52,992 nucleotides of DNA from Larix sibirica. Taxonomy: Eukaryota; Streptophyta; Pinopsida; Pinales; Pinaceae. How positions within the stretch are numbered: position 1 is the stretch's first letter; every line of letters starts with the position of its first letter. Both the position numbers and the translations under genes were made by a program. The stretch lies in NCBI GenBank assembly GCA_004151065.3, contig NWUY0304116796.1:1-52992 (forward strand), read 5' to 3'. This document shows, piece after piece, positions 34,971 to 46,737 of the stretch. The notes under the pieces are model-generated. The model was given only the letters and a program-made list of their open reading frames with translations, had not been told where the DNA came from and did not search any database.

Positions 34971-35348
34971 TAAGCAAAAAAAATTGATATCTCCAGGGGA
35001 GGTCATAGCTTTCATAGTAAAGTGCTGGCTAGTCTATTATTATATATATAAAATATATTCCGTCTGTAGGCCCCACCCCAAAAGGATATCAATTTGGTGG
35101 GGATGCTGCTACCTTTACATATGTTAGCACGTAGCTTAATAGCTTGGCTTTTAACCAGCTGGAATACGTTATAAATGGTGATGCTTTGGCTCCTAGGCAC
35201 AAATCCAGAAGTACCCGGTTTACCCACCCTCAGGGTGGTAAAAAACAAAGGCAAACGCATTGGAAGCTGTTAAAATGACAGAGCCTATTCCTTTTCCATA
35301 CGAAGATAAAAATCCAGCTGTACCCGTGCTAGGTGACCAAATAATAGA

Positions 35349-35590
35349 TTATTGGGCATCTGAGCGAGCATCAGCAAAGGTTACAGGAGAAGAGGAAGCA
35401 TCCGAGCCAAGCAATAAAGTAACCAAGCTCAGTTGAGTAGCCCAGCTGAGTAGCCGAGTAACCCATCCCAGCAATGACTGTCTCCAGCCCAAGCGAGCCC
35501 GGTATCCGATCCCATGAGCCCAGTTGATTAGCCCAGTAAAGCCGAGTATCCAAGTTGAATAGTGCAGTCCAACCCAGCAGGTAGGATAAT
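35349..35590. repeat. Degenerate GAGTAGCCNAGC repeat
   Basis: Units include TTGAGTAGCCCAGC, TGAGTAGCCGAGTAACCCA, GATTAGCCCAGTAAAGCC and GAGTATCCAAGTTGAATAG. The 111-codon minus frame (35349-35684) reads through these units and is rich in Trp, Gly and Leu for that reason. Confidence 0.55.
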
Positions 35591-35814
35591 TGAAATGTTC
35601 CGTGGATGGTTTTGCTTGCTTATAATATACTTCACCATCGCCTTTGGACTTCCCTAGATAAACCCTCAAATGTCGATTTGTCACATCGAATATGCAGAGA
35701 ATCTAACAATAATGTGGATAATACGACGCACTCTACTACCTTCGTTTATATCGTATATAGTAGAATTACTTTGAGAGTAGTATCGGATATTCATTATAAA
35801 CTACTAGCCTTATG

Positions 35815-36010
35815 AACTTTTACTAGCCTGATAAGAGGAAAACTGCTATGATCAAACTTTTACTGTTATTATAAGAGGAATACTAGCTTTATGAGATGAG
35901 GAGTAGATATAAATAACAACACCTTTATGAGATGAAGAGTCTATAATGAAAGATGGGAATACCTATAATGAAAGCTGGTGGGAATACCTATCAATGTCGG
36001 GTGGAGATAC
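35815..36010 (+). repeat. Degenerate tandem repeat GGGAATACCTATAATGAAAG
   Basis: GATGGGAATACCTATAATGA, GGTGGGAATACCTATCAATG and GGTGGAGATACCTATCGAAG follow one another at about 35950-36015. Upstream, TTTATGAGATGAGGAGT and TTTATGAGATGAAGAGT are a second nested pair. Confidence 0.65.
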
Positions 36011-38380
36011 CTATCGAAGTGATCAATTCAGTCTCAACCAATTGAGTAGTAACTCCTTAGGTATGCTTTTGCAGATAGATTAATAGGAAGTATCCATAGC
36101 GCATTGTATATAAAGAGCATTAGCTACAAGGAGAAAGTTATCAAGTGAAGTCATCATCAATCCACCTTAAAAACATCCCCTGCTACCCTGACCTGAAAAG
36201 CAGAAACAACCCACCATACCTCATCTTTTATTCAGAGTTGATACCCTACTCACCATAGCCGCAAAAGCACATATTTAAGGCAACCAATAACCCGTATAAC
36301 CACCACCAAATGTCAAGGAGATTCATTCCTTTATTCTTTCTTATCGCACCCAATGCAGGGACAACCTAATCTATGAACGGGTCAAGTCCTTGTAGTTGGT
36401 GTTATAAGACTTGATGAGGGGTTAGGATTGCTACTCTTGGTATGCTTAAGTCAGATACTCTTTAATAACTAGGAAGTATCTTTAGAGTGTAGCAGCTAGG
36501 AAGTATACTTAGCAAATAGAATTAGCTCCTTAAGATAAGTTCTCTAGTTAAGTCAGAATAAATACACGATAAAACCAGGGACCGCTGACCCGAAACCCAG
36601 ATGAAATGCCCCGCGAAGATTTAATCAATGCTTGGCCTAGGAACTCACAGACGCACAAACATCTTTATGGCAAGGAATCACCGGTATCACAGCAACAACC
36701 TATCTTGATCCTGCCCTAACTATAGGATCTAGAAAGTCTAATCCTTAGATTTATAACCGGTAGCCTCTAAAACTACTCATAGGAAGATATGAAGTATACT
36801 AATTATAGCATTAGGAACAGAAAGAACTATAATGTATGTGTTAGTATTAAGTATAGGAACTAGTTAGTATGCTTAATCTCTCACTTACTTAATCTCTAAC
36901 TATCTAAACCTATCCTGCCTGAACGATAGAGAAGGGAAGGGGCGAAGCTGGCTCGATTGACGCAAGGAGATCGAGGGCCGAAACTCATCATTCTAAAGGA
37001 ATCTATTTATCTTGTTGAAGATAAAGTAGTAGTAGGTCTTCTTTTCAAACTAGAGCTCAGTCAGGGAGGGAGGGGGTACCTTTAGAGAATTTCACCTTAT
37101 TTGGGTCATATAACTTTTGAAACCGAACGCCGACTCCTTCTTTTTCAACCTAGCCTAACCTGAAGCGACACGCTGGAAACACCCACCAGGTAAGACCAGG
37201 ATTCACGTAACCAATATTTGTTCCGTACCCGCCCATTGAACAAGGGATCGGACCAGGCCCACTACCTTTTACCATGGATGGGGCTCCGTACCTTTTATAA
37301 GGGACGATTTATAACTAAAAATTTCCCTAAGCCACATAGGGAAAAATCAGGCGGAAATAAAACAAAAAGTAATTAAAAATTACTAAAAAAACCGGGGCTA
37401 AATAACTACCGGCACCAATTTGATGTCTCCACCTAGTCTTCTGTACAGTATGAAAACAGTATGAAATGGGGAGAGGGTGCCTACATGAAATGACCATAGA
37501 AAATGCCCATGATCAGGATCAGGTTTTAGCACGTTCCTTAGGTAAGGTGTATAATGCTTTTTTATATCATAGATCAGTAAGGAATTACGGTGCCAAAAGT
37601 TGTCAAAATTCCACGATGCGAGCACCAAATAACTTTTCAAATAATTTGAACCGCCGTTTCGATAACCTTAACCACCCTTAAGGTAAAGGTTCTCTTCCCG
37701 GGCTTTCCTCTCTTTAATGATAGAAAGGGAATCAGTTTGAACCTCCTACTTAACCTATAGCTAGTAAGCTCCAGCCTAGACTACCCAATAGTCTCAATCA
37801 CGAGGACCACCTCTTAACTATAATCATATTGATTTCGATAGGAGTAAGTTCTGCACACACCACAACCTCCAAGGTCATGACTTGTTATAATTTTGATCTA
37901 TCAGAATCTTATTCCCAAGCATTATACTGTGTCAGAGGCTATTAAGTAGCAGGCCTAAAAAGGCCCAGTCCACCCATGAAATGCCCAGATGGACATTGAC
38001 TATAACTCTTTCCCTTCACACACTTATTTATATATATACAGAACCTTGCCAGCCAGGCGAGCTGCCCTGCCTTACCACCTTGATGCGATAACGGATTTAC
38101 TTACGAAAAATCTCTGCTTGCTGAACCAATGCATTATATACGTTGCTGCCCACACTGTTTTGTTAGTGGTGCCGGGCGAAAGAATAACACCGGGACACAA
38201 CGGATTATTGGACGAACCAAGTAATAGAAGCTATACCATCTTTAAGACATACGTCGCATCCAACACTATGAGTTAAAGACAAAGGGTTAGACGTACGGGC
38301 GAAGGACAACTGCCTGCTATCCATCCATACAAGATCAACAAGCGAGACAACCGGATAAACATACAAACAGCGTAGACCTA
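36011..38380. other. Spacer; AT-rich cryptic repeats
   Basis: At about 36400-36900 loose units like TAGGAAGTAT(A/C)(T/C)TTAG recur. The opposed frames at 37398-37640 (-) and 37466-37681 (+) and the frame at 37989-38276 (+) have no recognisable product. Confidence 0.45.
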
Positions 38381-38389
38381 CATCTTTTA

Positions 38390-38463
38390 GGAATGGTCAG
38401 ATAAATGGTCAATTCTTTAGGGTGAACCCTCAAGCAGTGTAGGTTCGAGTCCTACTCATTCCA
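38390..38463 (+). tRNA. tRNA-like cloverleaf, possibly tRNA-Phe(GAA), probably decayed
   Basis: A 74-nt sequence fits class I tRNA spacing. The acceptor stem GGAATGG/TCATTCC (38390-38396 with 38456-38462) has one G-T pair and is followed by A. The T arm is perfect: GTAGG-TTCGAGT-CCTAC (38439-38455). A weak D arm (AGA/TCT) has GG in its loop. The anticodon arm TTAGG-GTGAACC-CTCAA has one mismatch and one G-T pair, with T at position 33 and GAA at 34-36. The weak D and anticodon stems and a C at position 37 argue against function. It does not match the native or plastid-type trnF I know, so the identity rests only on the anticodon. It could be a relic or an unusual tRNA. Confidence 0.4.
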
Positions 38464-38569
38464 AAGCCATTATTTACGAGGTCTAAGATGTCACATTCTA
38501 TTGTACTATAGCCTTTAGCCTTATCCCCTCTATGGAAGGGAACTGAGATAGCAAAAGTTGGATACTCCT

Positions 38570-38780
38570 TTGTTAGTTCAACCGTATAATCTCCACTACT
38601 GCCTCTACTCTTACTCCTGCTACCTTTGCTACTCCTATCCCAGATGCTGCTCAAGGTTGGTCGCCTGCACTTTATCGTACTGGTGTCCATCTGCTACTCG
38701 TGCTCCTCATGAGATGCTTCTCAATCTGGCAATGACACTGCTGATCCTACTACTCATTTATAAACTAAGCTAAATTGCTT
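38570..38780 (+). repeat. GCT/ACT-rich cryptic repeat
   Basis: CTACTGCCTCTACTCTTACT, CCTGCTACCTTTGCTACTCC and ATGCTGCTCAAGG continue the triplet-rich family of 7.6-8.6 kb. The 71-codon frame at 38558-38773 follows from it. Confidence 0.45.
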
Positions 38781-38829
38781 GTAACTAGAAGAAATTTAGG
38801 GCATTCTCCTCCATGATATGGGCGTATGA

Positions 38830-39250
38830 GAGGATTAGAGACTCTATATATTAGTTATATACTACTATATTAGCAAAACTAAGTAAGACCCCCTTAGGTA
38901 GGAAGAATAAAATACTATATATATATAAATAGGAATAAGAAGCTTAGACTATCTTGTATTAGTCAATTGAAACTATTTCAACTAGTAGTTATATGAGGAA
39001 TATAAATATATTATCCTATACTTTTATACTTTACTTAGACTATCTTATTAGCATCAGGAATACTGGAATCTTTTCGTTATCATAGCTATATTAGGCATAT
39101 TTCAATTAGGCATTTTAGTAATATTATACTTTAGGAATAATTATTACTTTCAATCTCTTGCTTGCTTTTCTAGAACTCTGCTTCAAGCAGATTAGACTAT
39201 ATGAGTAATATTAGACTAGACTGATACTTATTAAACTCTATAAAAAATAT
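38830..39250 (+). repeat. AT-rich cryptic repeat (ATTAGACTAT/AGGAATA)
   Basis: Loose repetition of TATTAGACTATAT, TTTAGGAATAAT and ACTATATTAG. Similar islands lie at about 33480-33900, 36780-36890 and 41400-41610. Confidence 0.45.
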
Positions 39251-39269
39251 GAGATCAAACAGGGTAAAC

Positions 39270-40060
39270 TACTAGCTATGATACTGCCCTTGCTACAGGT
39301 CCTGCTATTCGAGGATATCAACTAGTACTAGCTATGCGTCTTTAGTAGCGTCTGGCTCCTTGGCTCGCTATGAAGAATCATAAGAATCTGGCTTGGCTTT
39401 ATAGCTGGGTATAGCTTATCCGCTTATAGTTATCCCTTTAATACGGGTACTCCTGCTCTCGGGGCTCCCTATGCTTACTCTGCTGATGGTACCAAACAAA
39501 CTAGGGTTGGAACACTAACTTCTTTTTCCAATCCTTCACTCCCCATGTGGTAGTAGCTACCTGGTCATACGGAATATGCATTTGATCTGCCCCTAGATAG
39601 TTTCCTACGTTGTGACCATATTAACATACTAGTATATAGGAACAACTGACACTGCCTCTATTACTGCCTTATCCCCTACTCCAAGAGATCCTACTTTTTA
39701 TGCAAATGTATCTAATACCACCCATGCTGCTATCGCCTTTGGTGCCTACACTCGGAATAGCATATTCACTTTTTCTTTATTATTCAACTAGAACCAGTAC
39801 TAGATATATATCCTCCTTGCTTCTATGTTGGGTCTACTAGGTTTAGGTATGGATCTACTCCTCATAGAACTGGGTAAGGAACAACTGCGATTACTCGCTA
39901 AGGAGCTACCCCTTTACCTAACGGCCTAGATAGTTTATAACGATCTGGCCCCGTGCTTCTTCACCTGTTGCTAGTTCAATGACTGGCATTATAGCTACTC
40001 CTAATGACTCTGTTCCACCAACCCATACCTTTTGCCCTTACGGTGCTGCTGATCCAACAA
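39270..40060 (+). repeat. ACT/GCT/CCT-rich cryptic repeat
   Basis: In-phase strings such as ACTCCTGCTCTCGGGGCTCC and TATGCTTACTCTGCTGATGG give short stop-free runs. One of about 47 codons from roughly 39648 ends at TAG near 39790. The product would be Thr/Ala/Pro-rich. No domain was recognised. It belongs to the same loose family as 7565-8650. Confidence 0.45.
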
Positions 40061-41600
40061 CGACTGAAAGAAAGGGATGCTGTAGGAATGCAAGCCATTA
40101 AATTGTCTACATGCATTCTTATCGGGGTATCGCTATTATATTATGGGACTCATACCACGTTCAATCAGTTGAGCTAGGAAAGATGCCACAAACCTACCTT
40201 GTGCACCCTGTACCCAGATCATTAATTTACTTGGTCGCCCTCATCAACGAAATTAGATACTTATGCATCCCGAGCTAAGGGTAATTAGCCACTCTTAGGC
40301 CTCACCCCAACAACGGGTACTTCATCCATTCAATCATTCATTTTCCTACTACATTCTAACTCGAGCAAACAGCACCAGGGATCACCTTCTTTCTACACAG
40401 GGATCAACCGCAGGGATCCATTCTTCATGCTATGAAAACTATTATGTATAAAGGAAAAGGAACACCCCGCCTAAGACAGGTTAATACCGGCTCATACAAT
40501 TAAATCATCTACATGCATGCAGCAACACAATCGATATGCCATTAGGATGACCTACTCACCAACCCAACCTGGGCCTTCCTAGACGTAGTAGGCAATTGAG
40601 AACCTTTGGATATATAGTCCGGATCAATTCTAGAGAGGATATTCACGCCCTTACATACTTTAAACAGCAGAAAGAACCCACTAGTAAGTACTGGTTTTAT
40701 CAATCATGAAAAAGACCACCCTCTTATCCTCTATGATTTAGACACAAAAAAAGGAACCAATAGCAGCTTGAACAGGTATACAGTACTAACTAAGTAAGGC
40801 ATCTCAGGCCTGGAAGAACAACAACGGCATATAATATAACCCGTCGGTATCTTATATCATGTATGTGGACACCCACGCTTTTAACTCAGATCCCAGCTAT
40901 TAATACTAGTACCAACTATGAATGTTAGAACGGAGGAACCCGCATTACAGTACATCTTGTGGTGCTAATACAAACTTCAGCCATTTCGGGTTGTAAATAC
41001 ACATAGCTAAACCCATGGAAAACACAGGCTTTAAAGCATTAGGGATAACCATTTAAGCAGGAGAAACAATCATCCTATTCGTAGACAATATATCATGTCT
41101 ATTATTGAGTAACCAACACATCTTATCTATACAAGTACTCACACCTCATAGGATGTACACAGGTACTGAGAACACATCATAGGTCGCAGTGCATCGTATA
41201 AAAAAAATATGTTGATTAACCCAAGGGATGATTCATACTACATTCATGGGGACCATCAATATATATCGTATTGTAAAGGTCGATCGACAACTCAGTTAAA
41301 CCGGGAGATAGGTAGACACGAACTTCGAGGGAGGTAAACAACCTGGGTCTGAGGGATCAACCACGTGCATCCATCATTTCTAGATGACCATGTAAATACT
41401 ATCTAAGTCTACTCAGTATGAGCAATATGAGTTAGCTTATAGCTATTAAGATTCTATTCCTATAGTTATTACGATGAGGAATAAGACTTGTTAACTTATC
41501 CTATGTGGTAGTATGCTTAGTTTTAAGAGAAGGAATAAGAGTCTGAGCTCTATTATCAATATTAGTCTGAGGAATAATAGTTATCTTCTCCCTTTTAGTA
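40061..41600. other. Spacer without recognisable gene
   Basis: There is no open frame of note and no recognisable RNA. The last 200 bp are AT-rich cryptic repeat. Confidence 0.5.
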
Positions 41601-41609
41601 TTATACTCT

Positions 41610-42905
41610 TTTTTTTATTTGCCATTACTGCGAAACACCATTGGACTATTTATTTTGCATCTCGAATAGGATAATTTGTCACACACCAACTCCGTCGTGC
41701 TCACCTTTCCCATGCCCAATCTAAGAATAGTTCCAAATATGCAGCACATTGCATTTTTTGCGCGAAAACTAAACCATTTAAATACACGGGCATTTTCAAA
41801 CTGGCCCGCCCTTCTCACCAAATGCAATGTAAATCCATATGTATCTCTCTATCCTTCAAGTGATCATAGAACATCTTAAAGTAAAGTTGTACATAATGTA
41901 GGTCATGGCACCTATAATCACTTTGAAGAAGTGGGAACTCCTTCAATATTCTCTTCCTATCTTCGCTGCTATCTGGCCCATGCCTATATGTCATATGTAC
42001 TTTTGTGCTACCTAATATAAATGAATATTGACTCCGGGTCTCATTTTGTGGTTGGAGGATGTAGTTATCAGCAAAATCCACAATTGGCAGTATAGTACTG
42101 AGGGGAATGTATCCCTGCATATTATAAACTGCTCATCCTGCCATTGTGCCACATGGACATGCTGAACATATTGTTGGGTTTTGTCCACAAATTCCTTGAT
42201 TAAATCACATAATCGTACCCGGTAACAAAAAAATAAGAGCATAAGTACAATTTTACATTTTCAAACTATATGTTTAATTTAGAAGTGCAATTTGAAAGAA
42301 TATATTCCGTTTAAGTAAATAACACTGACCTTGGATGTTACCAATGCTATATTTTTGCTTTCTTTCCCACCATCTAGTTCATCAGTAACATATTTGAAGC
42401 TTTGCATGTAAACCACCATTCTCCAAAATTAGTGATCCTCACTTTTTGAATGCACTGGCTCAATAATGTAAATCCACTGCACCTGGGGCATGTCCCATCT
42501 AAACAATATTTTGCATAATATGTTTTTCCATCGGGTCTTTTACACATGATGCTATGAATAAAGTATCTTTATGAGATTGGTGGTAATATGGCCGAGCATT
42601 CCTGCACACGGTTAGCATTAAAAACTGGACGAATGTGTCTATATATATGTTTCATAATAATAACCAAATTATATGTGGTATTTGCACCAGCATGTGTTAC
42701 GATCTGTGCATATTATAACATACCAGGATTTGCATTTATCGAAAGATCTTTGGCCCAAGTTAAGCTCCTTATGCTCATTCTTTAATCTATCATAGAGTTA
42801 TGTTTTTGTCGTGTCAATAAAGTGTTTAGTGTGGGGTTCACGGTCCCTGGAACCCTTTATAAACTTTAGCACATCCTTCTGGCTTGATGAAGACTTGGTG
42901 TTGTC
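41610..42905 (-). pseudogene. Nuclear-type pseudogene of an uncharacterised transposase-like family
   Basis: Read right to left this is a long decayed coding sequence. Order of blocks: SSSSQKDVLKFIKGSRDRE with HTKHFIDT (about 42900-42815), LKNEHKELNLGQRSFDKC with CTDRNTC.CKYH (42780-42690), GKTYYAKYCLDGTCPRCSGF (about 42540-42470), a TDELDGGKESKNIALVTSK block ending at 42330 before an intron-like GTCAGT, LCDLIKEFVDKTQQYVQHVH with QWQDEQF (42215-42125), an IVDFADNY motif (about 42080), SDYRCHDLHYVQLYFKMFYD (41920-41880), a damaged W.(D/E)G.AGQF.NARVFKW (about 41830-41780), and GHGKGEHDG (about 41700). Stops and frameshifts break it, including a stop directly after the Trp. From memory of the family, these Asp-containing motifs belong to a widespread eukaryotic group with a likely RNase H-like catalytic fold. 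I have no firm name for it. AT-rich context and the intron-like gap suggest nuclear origin. Confidence 0.65.
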
Positions 42906-43800
42906 ATGCCAAAAATTATATACTAGTCCCTTGCTCTCCCTTACGGTCAAGCAAGCTTTTCCTTAACAGCTAAAATTCATTTAATGTAAGAATGAGGCAG
43001 CCTACCAACAAAAGCCCAATAGCATGTTTGGCTCGGATTGTTGAGGCTTAATCTTATAATAGAATACTTGCAAAGGGTTTTCAATCCATGTGCCCCTCTT
43101 GGAGTTTGAGTCTATTACCTACGTATCAGCAACGCAAGATAATTAAGCAGTGTACAGTCCGGCATTCAACACTCCGAAGTGAAATACGCTAGCCACTCAA
43201 ATCCTGATCCAACTACAACCAGGGGTTCCATTTTGAAAGGTCAGCCATATCACATCAATTTTCCCGCTACTGATACCCTTATTATTGAAGTAAGGCGGCA
43301 TGGATCGGGCAACAACGCATTGGTCAACCGGTCGGACATCGTATATCTTTGGCCAGGTGTTTAATTCAAAATTAATTGAATAAATTCTTTTTCAATTTGT
43401 GGTTGAACCCCCTTATGCGAGTGAATTTGTTTGAGGGGCTTTACTATTGGACAAAGGGGAGAAGTTCCAATACTTACTCTTTTTCCCACCTTGTTGTTAC
43501 TTATAATTCCCTGTCCCCCTGCCCGCCCATGGTAATTATTATATCTCCCACCCGAAAGTAAGTCCTTTTTTATTCCCCTCCCAATTAAGCGTGGAGCCTG
43601 TACCGAAGGTGGGTCCCATAGTAGCGGTTGCAGTAGGGAGGGTTGGTTATACCTCATATTTATTCCCCTCAAAGAGCTCTGCGATTGGTCCTGATCCTGG
43701 ACATCCTGGACTAGAACTCGAGCTCTGCCTGCCTCAAGGGAAAACCTTTTTATAAATGAGGGGATAACCTTTCAATAAATGAGGCCCCCGTATAATTATA
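42906..43800. other. Spacer; dispersed CATATTTATTCCCCTC motif
   Basis: The motif at about 43642-43680 repeats one at 423-458, and a shorter version lies at 45288-45308. Frames at 43361-43672 (-) and 43179-43364 (+) are unassigned. Confidence 0.45.
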
Positions 43801-43828
43801 TAAGTTATGACTATAGGCTCAGGTAACT

Positions 43829-43890
43829 ATAGGTATAACCGGGTAGGTATAACCCAGTAAATAAGTCGTAGGTATAACCCAGTAAGTAAG
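43829..43890 (+). repeat. Tandem repeat TAGGTATAACCCAGTAARTAAG
   Basis: Three units: a short one from 43829 (TAGGTATAACCGGG), one from 43844 (TAGGTATAACCCAGTAAATA plus AGTCG) and one from 43869 (TAGGTATAACCCAGTAAGTA plus AG). The last two are nearly identical over 22 bp. Confidence 0.85.
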
Positions 43891-43899
43891 TATAATTCG

Positions 43900-46730
43900 T
43901 ATATAATAAATAACAAATGATTACCGCAATAGGCCATTTTATTGCAAAGTATTTCAATAACATGAGCTACGAGAATGATACTATGTCCTTCTCCACTCTT
44001 ACACGAAAGGTGGACAATAAATAATATGACATGGCCATTTATTATTTTTATGTGAAGCAGATTACTTTTGATACGTCTATTGTCCGAGTGGATTCACAAG
44101 CTGCCATTGATATAAACCTCGGTACCGAACAAGACCAAAGAGTGATCAAACTGGAGAGTTCGTTTATTCCGGGCGTCCCTCACCAAATAAGTAACCTAAA
44201 CTTTTAGTTACTCAATTGAGTTTTTATTTAGTTAGGTTAATTACACCGGGTGTTGCGTTCATTCTTTATGCACCATAAATATCTTTGTTTCGTATGGGTG
44301 AGACGCATCTTTACGGCTGGTTCGAACGACTTAAAAGAGCAAGCATTTGCGGTCGTTCTATGGCCACTTAAGACCCCCTTTCAACATGATGACAGCAGTG
44401 ATAGCATTTGCAGCAGCGAGTGGTCAGAGGCAGCAGTGAGCAAGTCCCAATTGAGCAAGAAGCAGCAGTTTATCTCGATCCAGTAGTTGATTCTATTGAG
44501 TAAGCAGATTAAGCAGCCATTGATCCAGTTGATTTAGCTAAAAGTAACAGGGGTAGAGCATTAGTGGGAAGCTCAATAGGCAAAGGTGGCCCTGCCAAAG
44601 TGGTAATTTCACTAGTGAAAGGGTGGCCTATAGTGATGGTAATAGTAAGAACTCATCTCGAAGTGCCCCTATCTATATATAAGGCAGGCCCGGTGTTCTC
44701 CTTCTACATCGATCGGTTTGCTGACCGCTGCTCTGCCAGCCGTTGGTTAGATAGAAAGAAGTAGGTGGGGGACTCCGCTTTCTAGTAATCGTGGCAGGCA
44801 GAAGGGGTTTAGGGGATCGGTTGATGGTATGGGAAAGAAAGCAAGCATGTCTAAAAGCCTCTTAAGATGTGCAAGCTGGAGCAATCAATATGAAGGGATA
44901 CGGGGTTAGTCTATCTGTCTCATCCCTCGCTTGATCTATCTAATGCGGTATGAGAGTCGTATCCATCGATGCTCCGGTTGTTCCCATATCTGCGAGTCGG
45001 TTGAGGAATGGAATCAGCTCGATATAAGACCGATATCTCATCAATCCATCCGTATATTAAAAGAAAGAAACCTCGTGATGAAAGTGAGTGAAAGTTGCTG
45101 GCTGCTTTGGGTCCTTTGGTGCTCCTCGAAAAGAGGGAGGGAGGTTGGTTCAGAGAATGTGATATCATCTCTATATGTGTATTTCAATAAGAAAGTATAT
45201 CTCCAAATACGCCTGACTTACTGGTATCTAATTACGCCTGCCTATCTTTCTTTCTATTTATTAAAAAGTGTTGAAAAGCCTGCCTCGCCCATATTTCTTC
45301 CCCTCAAAGCCAGCCCTACGCCTTACCGTGTATTTTAGAATCTTATATATATATGCTTATCTGAGCGTTACGCCTTACTTTATTGCTTGACAATGATCAT
45401 TATTTCAGTATGAAGTAAGAGAGAAAAGAGTCTTCAAGTAGGAGTACGCTATATGGAATGGAGAGATCGGAACGTTATAGCGTAAGTAATTATATTGATC
45501 ATACGGCTTCCCATTTGGTCTGGTTGAAAGATATCGGACGAAGAACGAAGAGGGTAATAATTGTCACGTACATTTGGCATGCCATAGCACGCGGAATGAT
45601 AGTGGGAAAAGATTGAAAGCCATCCATGAGTTAGCGGTATAAAGTATGAGTTAGCAGTATAAAGAATAGAGTGGTAAAAGGAAGGGATTAAAGGATTCGG
45701 GCCGGAAAGCGCCTAACCAAAGCGAAGTATCAAAAGAAAGTGCTTCTCCCCCGGCCTGAACCCGGTGCTCCAGAGTGTCTGTCTGTGCGTGCCTGGCTTC
45801 GGGTGAGTAGTGAGTGCTCGACCGATGTCCTTTGATAGCCTTACCCGGGTGTGTTCGGGAAGAGCCGGTCCCACCATTTCATCGTAATGGAGGTCCATGA
45901 GCATAGACCATTCTCGGTGACTCGCTCATGCTCGCGTTAGGAGTCGTTTGGGGATGGATATACCTAAATATCCGTATCGTCCCTCCCTCCTTCTCTTACA
46001 GTGATACCGTTTCATCCGGGCTCTCACTCTATCTCTTCTTCGTTTGCATGCATGTTTTAGGTAAAAGAATAAAGCGAGCGACTGAGAAGACAAAATATAT
46101 GAATGAAGAGCCATTTTGCTTGGATTAACCCAAAGGTTAGCTCCAAATCGACCTTCGATAGTAGACGAACGTGAGATAGAAGAAGGAGAAGTTCAATTCA
46201 GGAAATAAGAGTCGTGGGTTGAAGGTATCGCATATTTTTTATAGGATTTGGTTCGAGCGATGGTCGTAAAAAGTAAGAGTGGAGATCCCTCTGCAGAGAG
46301 GAAAGGAGAGGAGACCTTCATCACGTCCGGTCCGGAGGGAATAAATCAATTTATAAGCAGGGGTTTTATTTCATTCATATTAATGATGGATAGAAGCATC
46401 ATTATATCAATATTACAACTCACAAGAGTAACAACTCAATAAAAACCCATACCGCCTTATGATAGGGCTTATTAGAGGGGTGCACAAAAGCATGGCGGCC
46501 AACAGACATGTTGATGGGAAGGCTTTGATTGATTGAATTGATTGATCGACTTGAATACATCTTCCGAGATAGGCGTTCCCACGGACGAATGACTGCCCGC
46601 ATCAACACTGGCCGAGAGGATAAGGCCTCCCCAACTTCCCGCATACCCGAAAATAAGGAACCCATAACCCGGGCTGGGATAAAAACAAACGGGAGAACCC
46701 GTATTCAATGGGTCAGGGAAGGACAGGGGG
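43900..46730. other. Spacer with unassigned frames and short repeats
   Basis: The 135-codon frame at 44931-45338 (+), the 82-codon frame opposite it, the 63-codon frame at 45713-45904 (-) and the frames around 45928-46750 on both strands have no recognisable products. The GGTGGC-family fragment TGGTAATTTCACTAGTGAAA plus GGGTGGCC lies at 44601-44628. Confidence 0.4.
45628..45667 (+). repeat. Tandem 20-bp pair
   Basis: GAGTTAGCGGTATAAAGTAT is followed directly by GAGTTAGCAGTATAAAGAAT, with two differences. Confidence 0.9.
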
Positions 46731-46737
46731 GCAAGAG

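Noticed and set aside
44931-45338. 135-codon plus-strand frame
   Set aside because: No recognisable product, opposed by an 82-codon minus frame, and AT-rich second half.
45713-45904. 63-codon minus frame
   Set aside because: Looked protein-like (ends in PGEKHFLLILRFG) but I could not connect it with any known mitochondrial or transposon protein.
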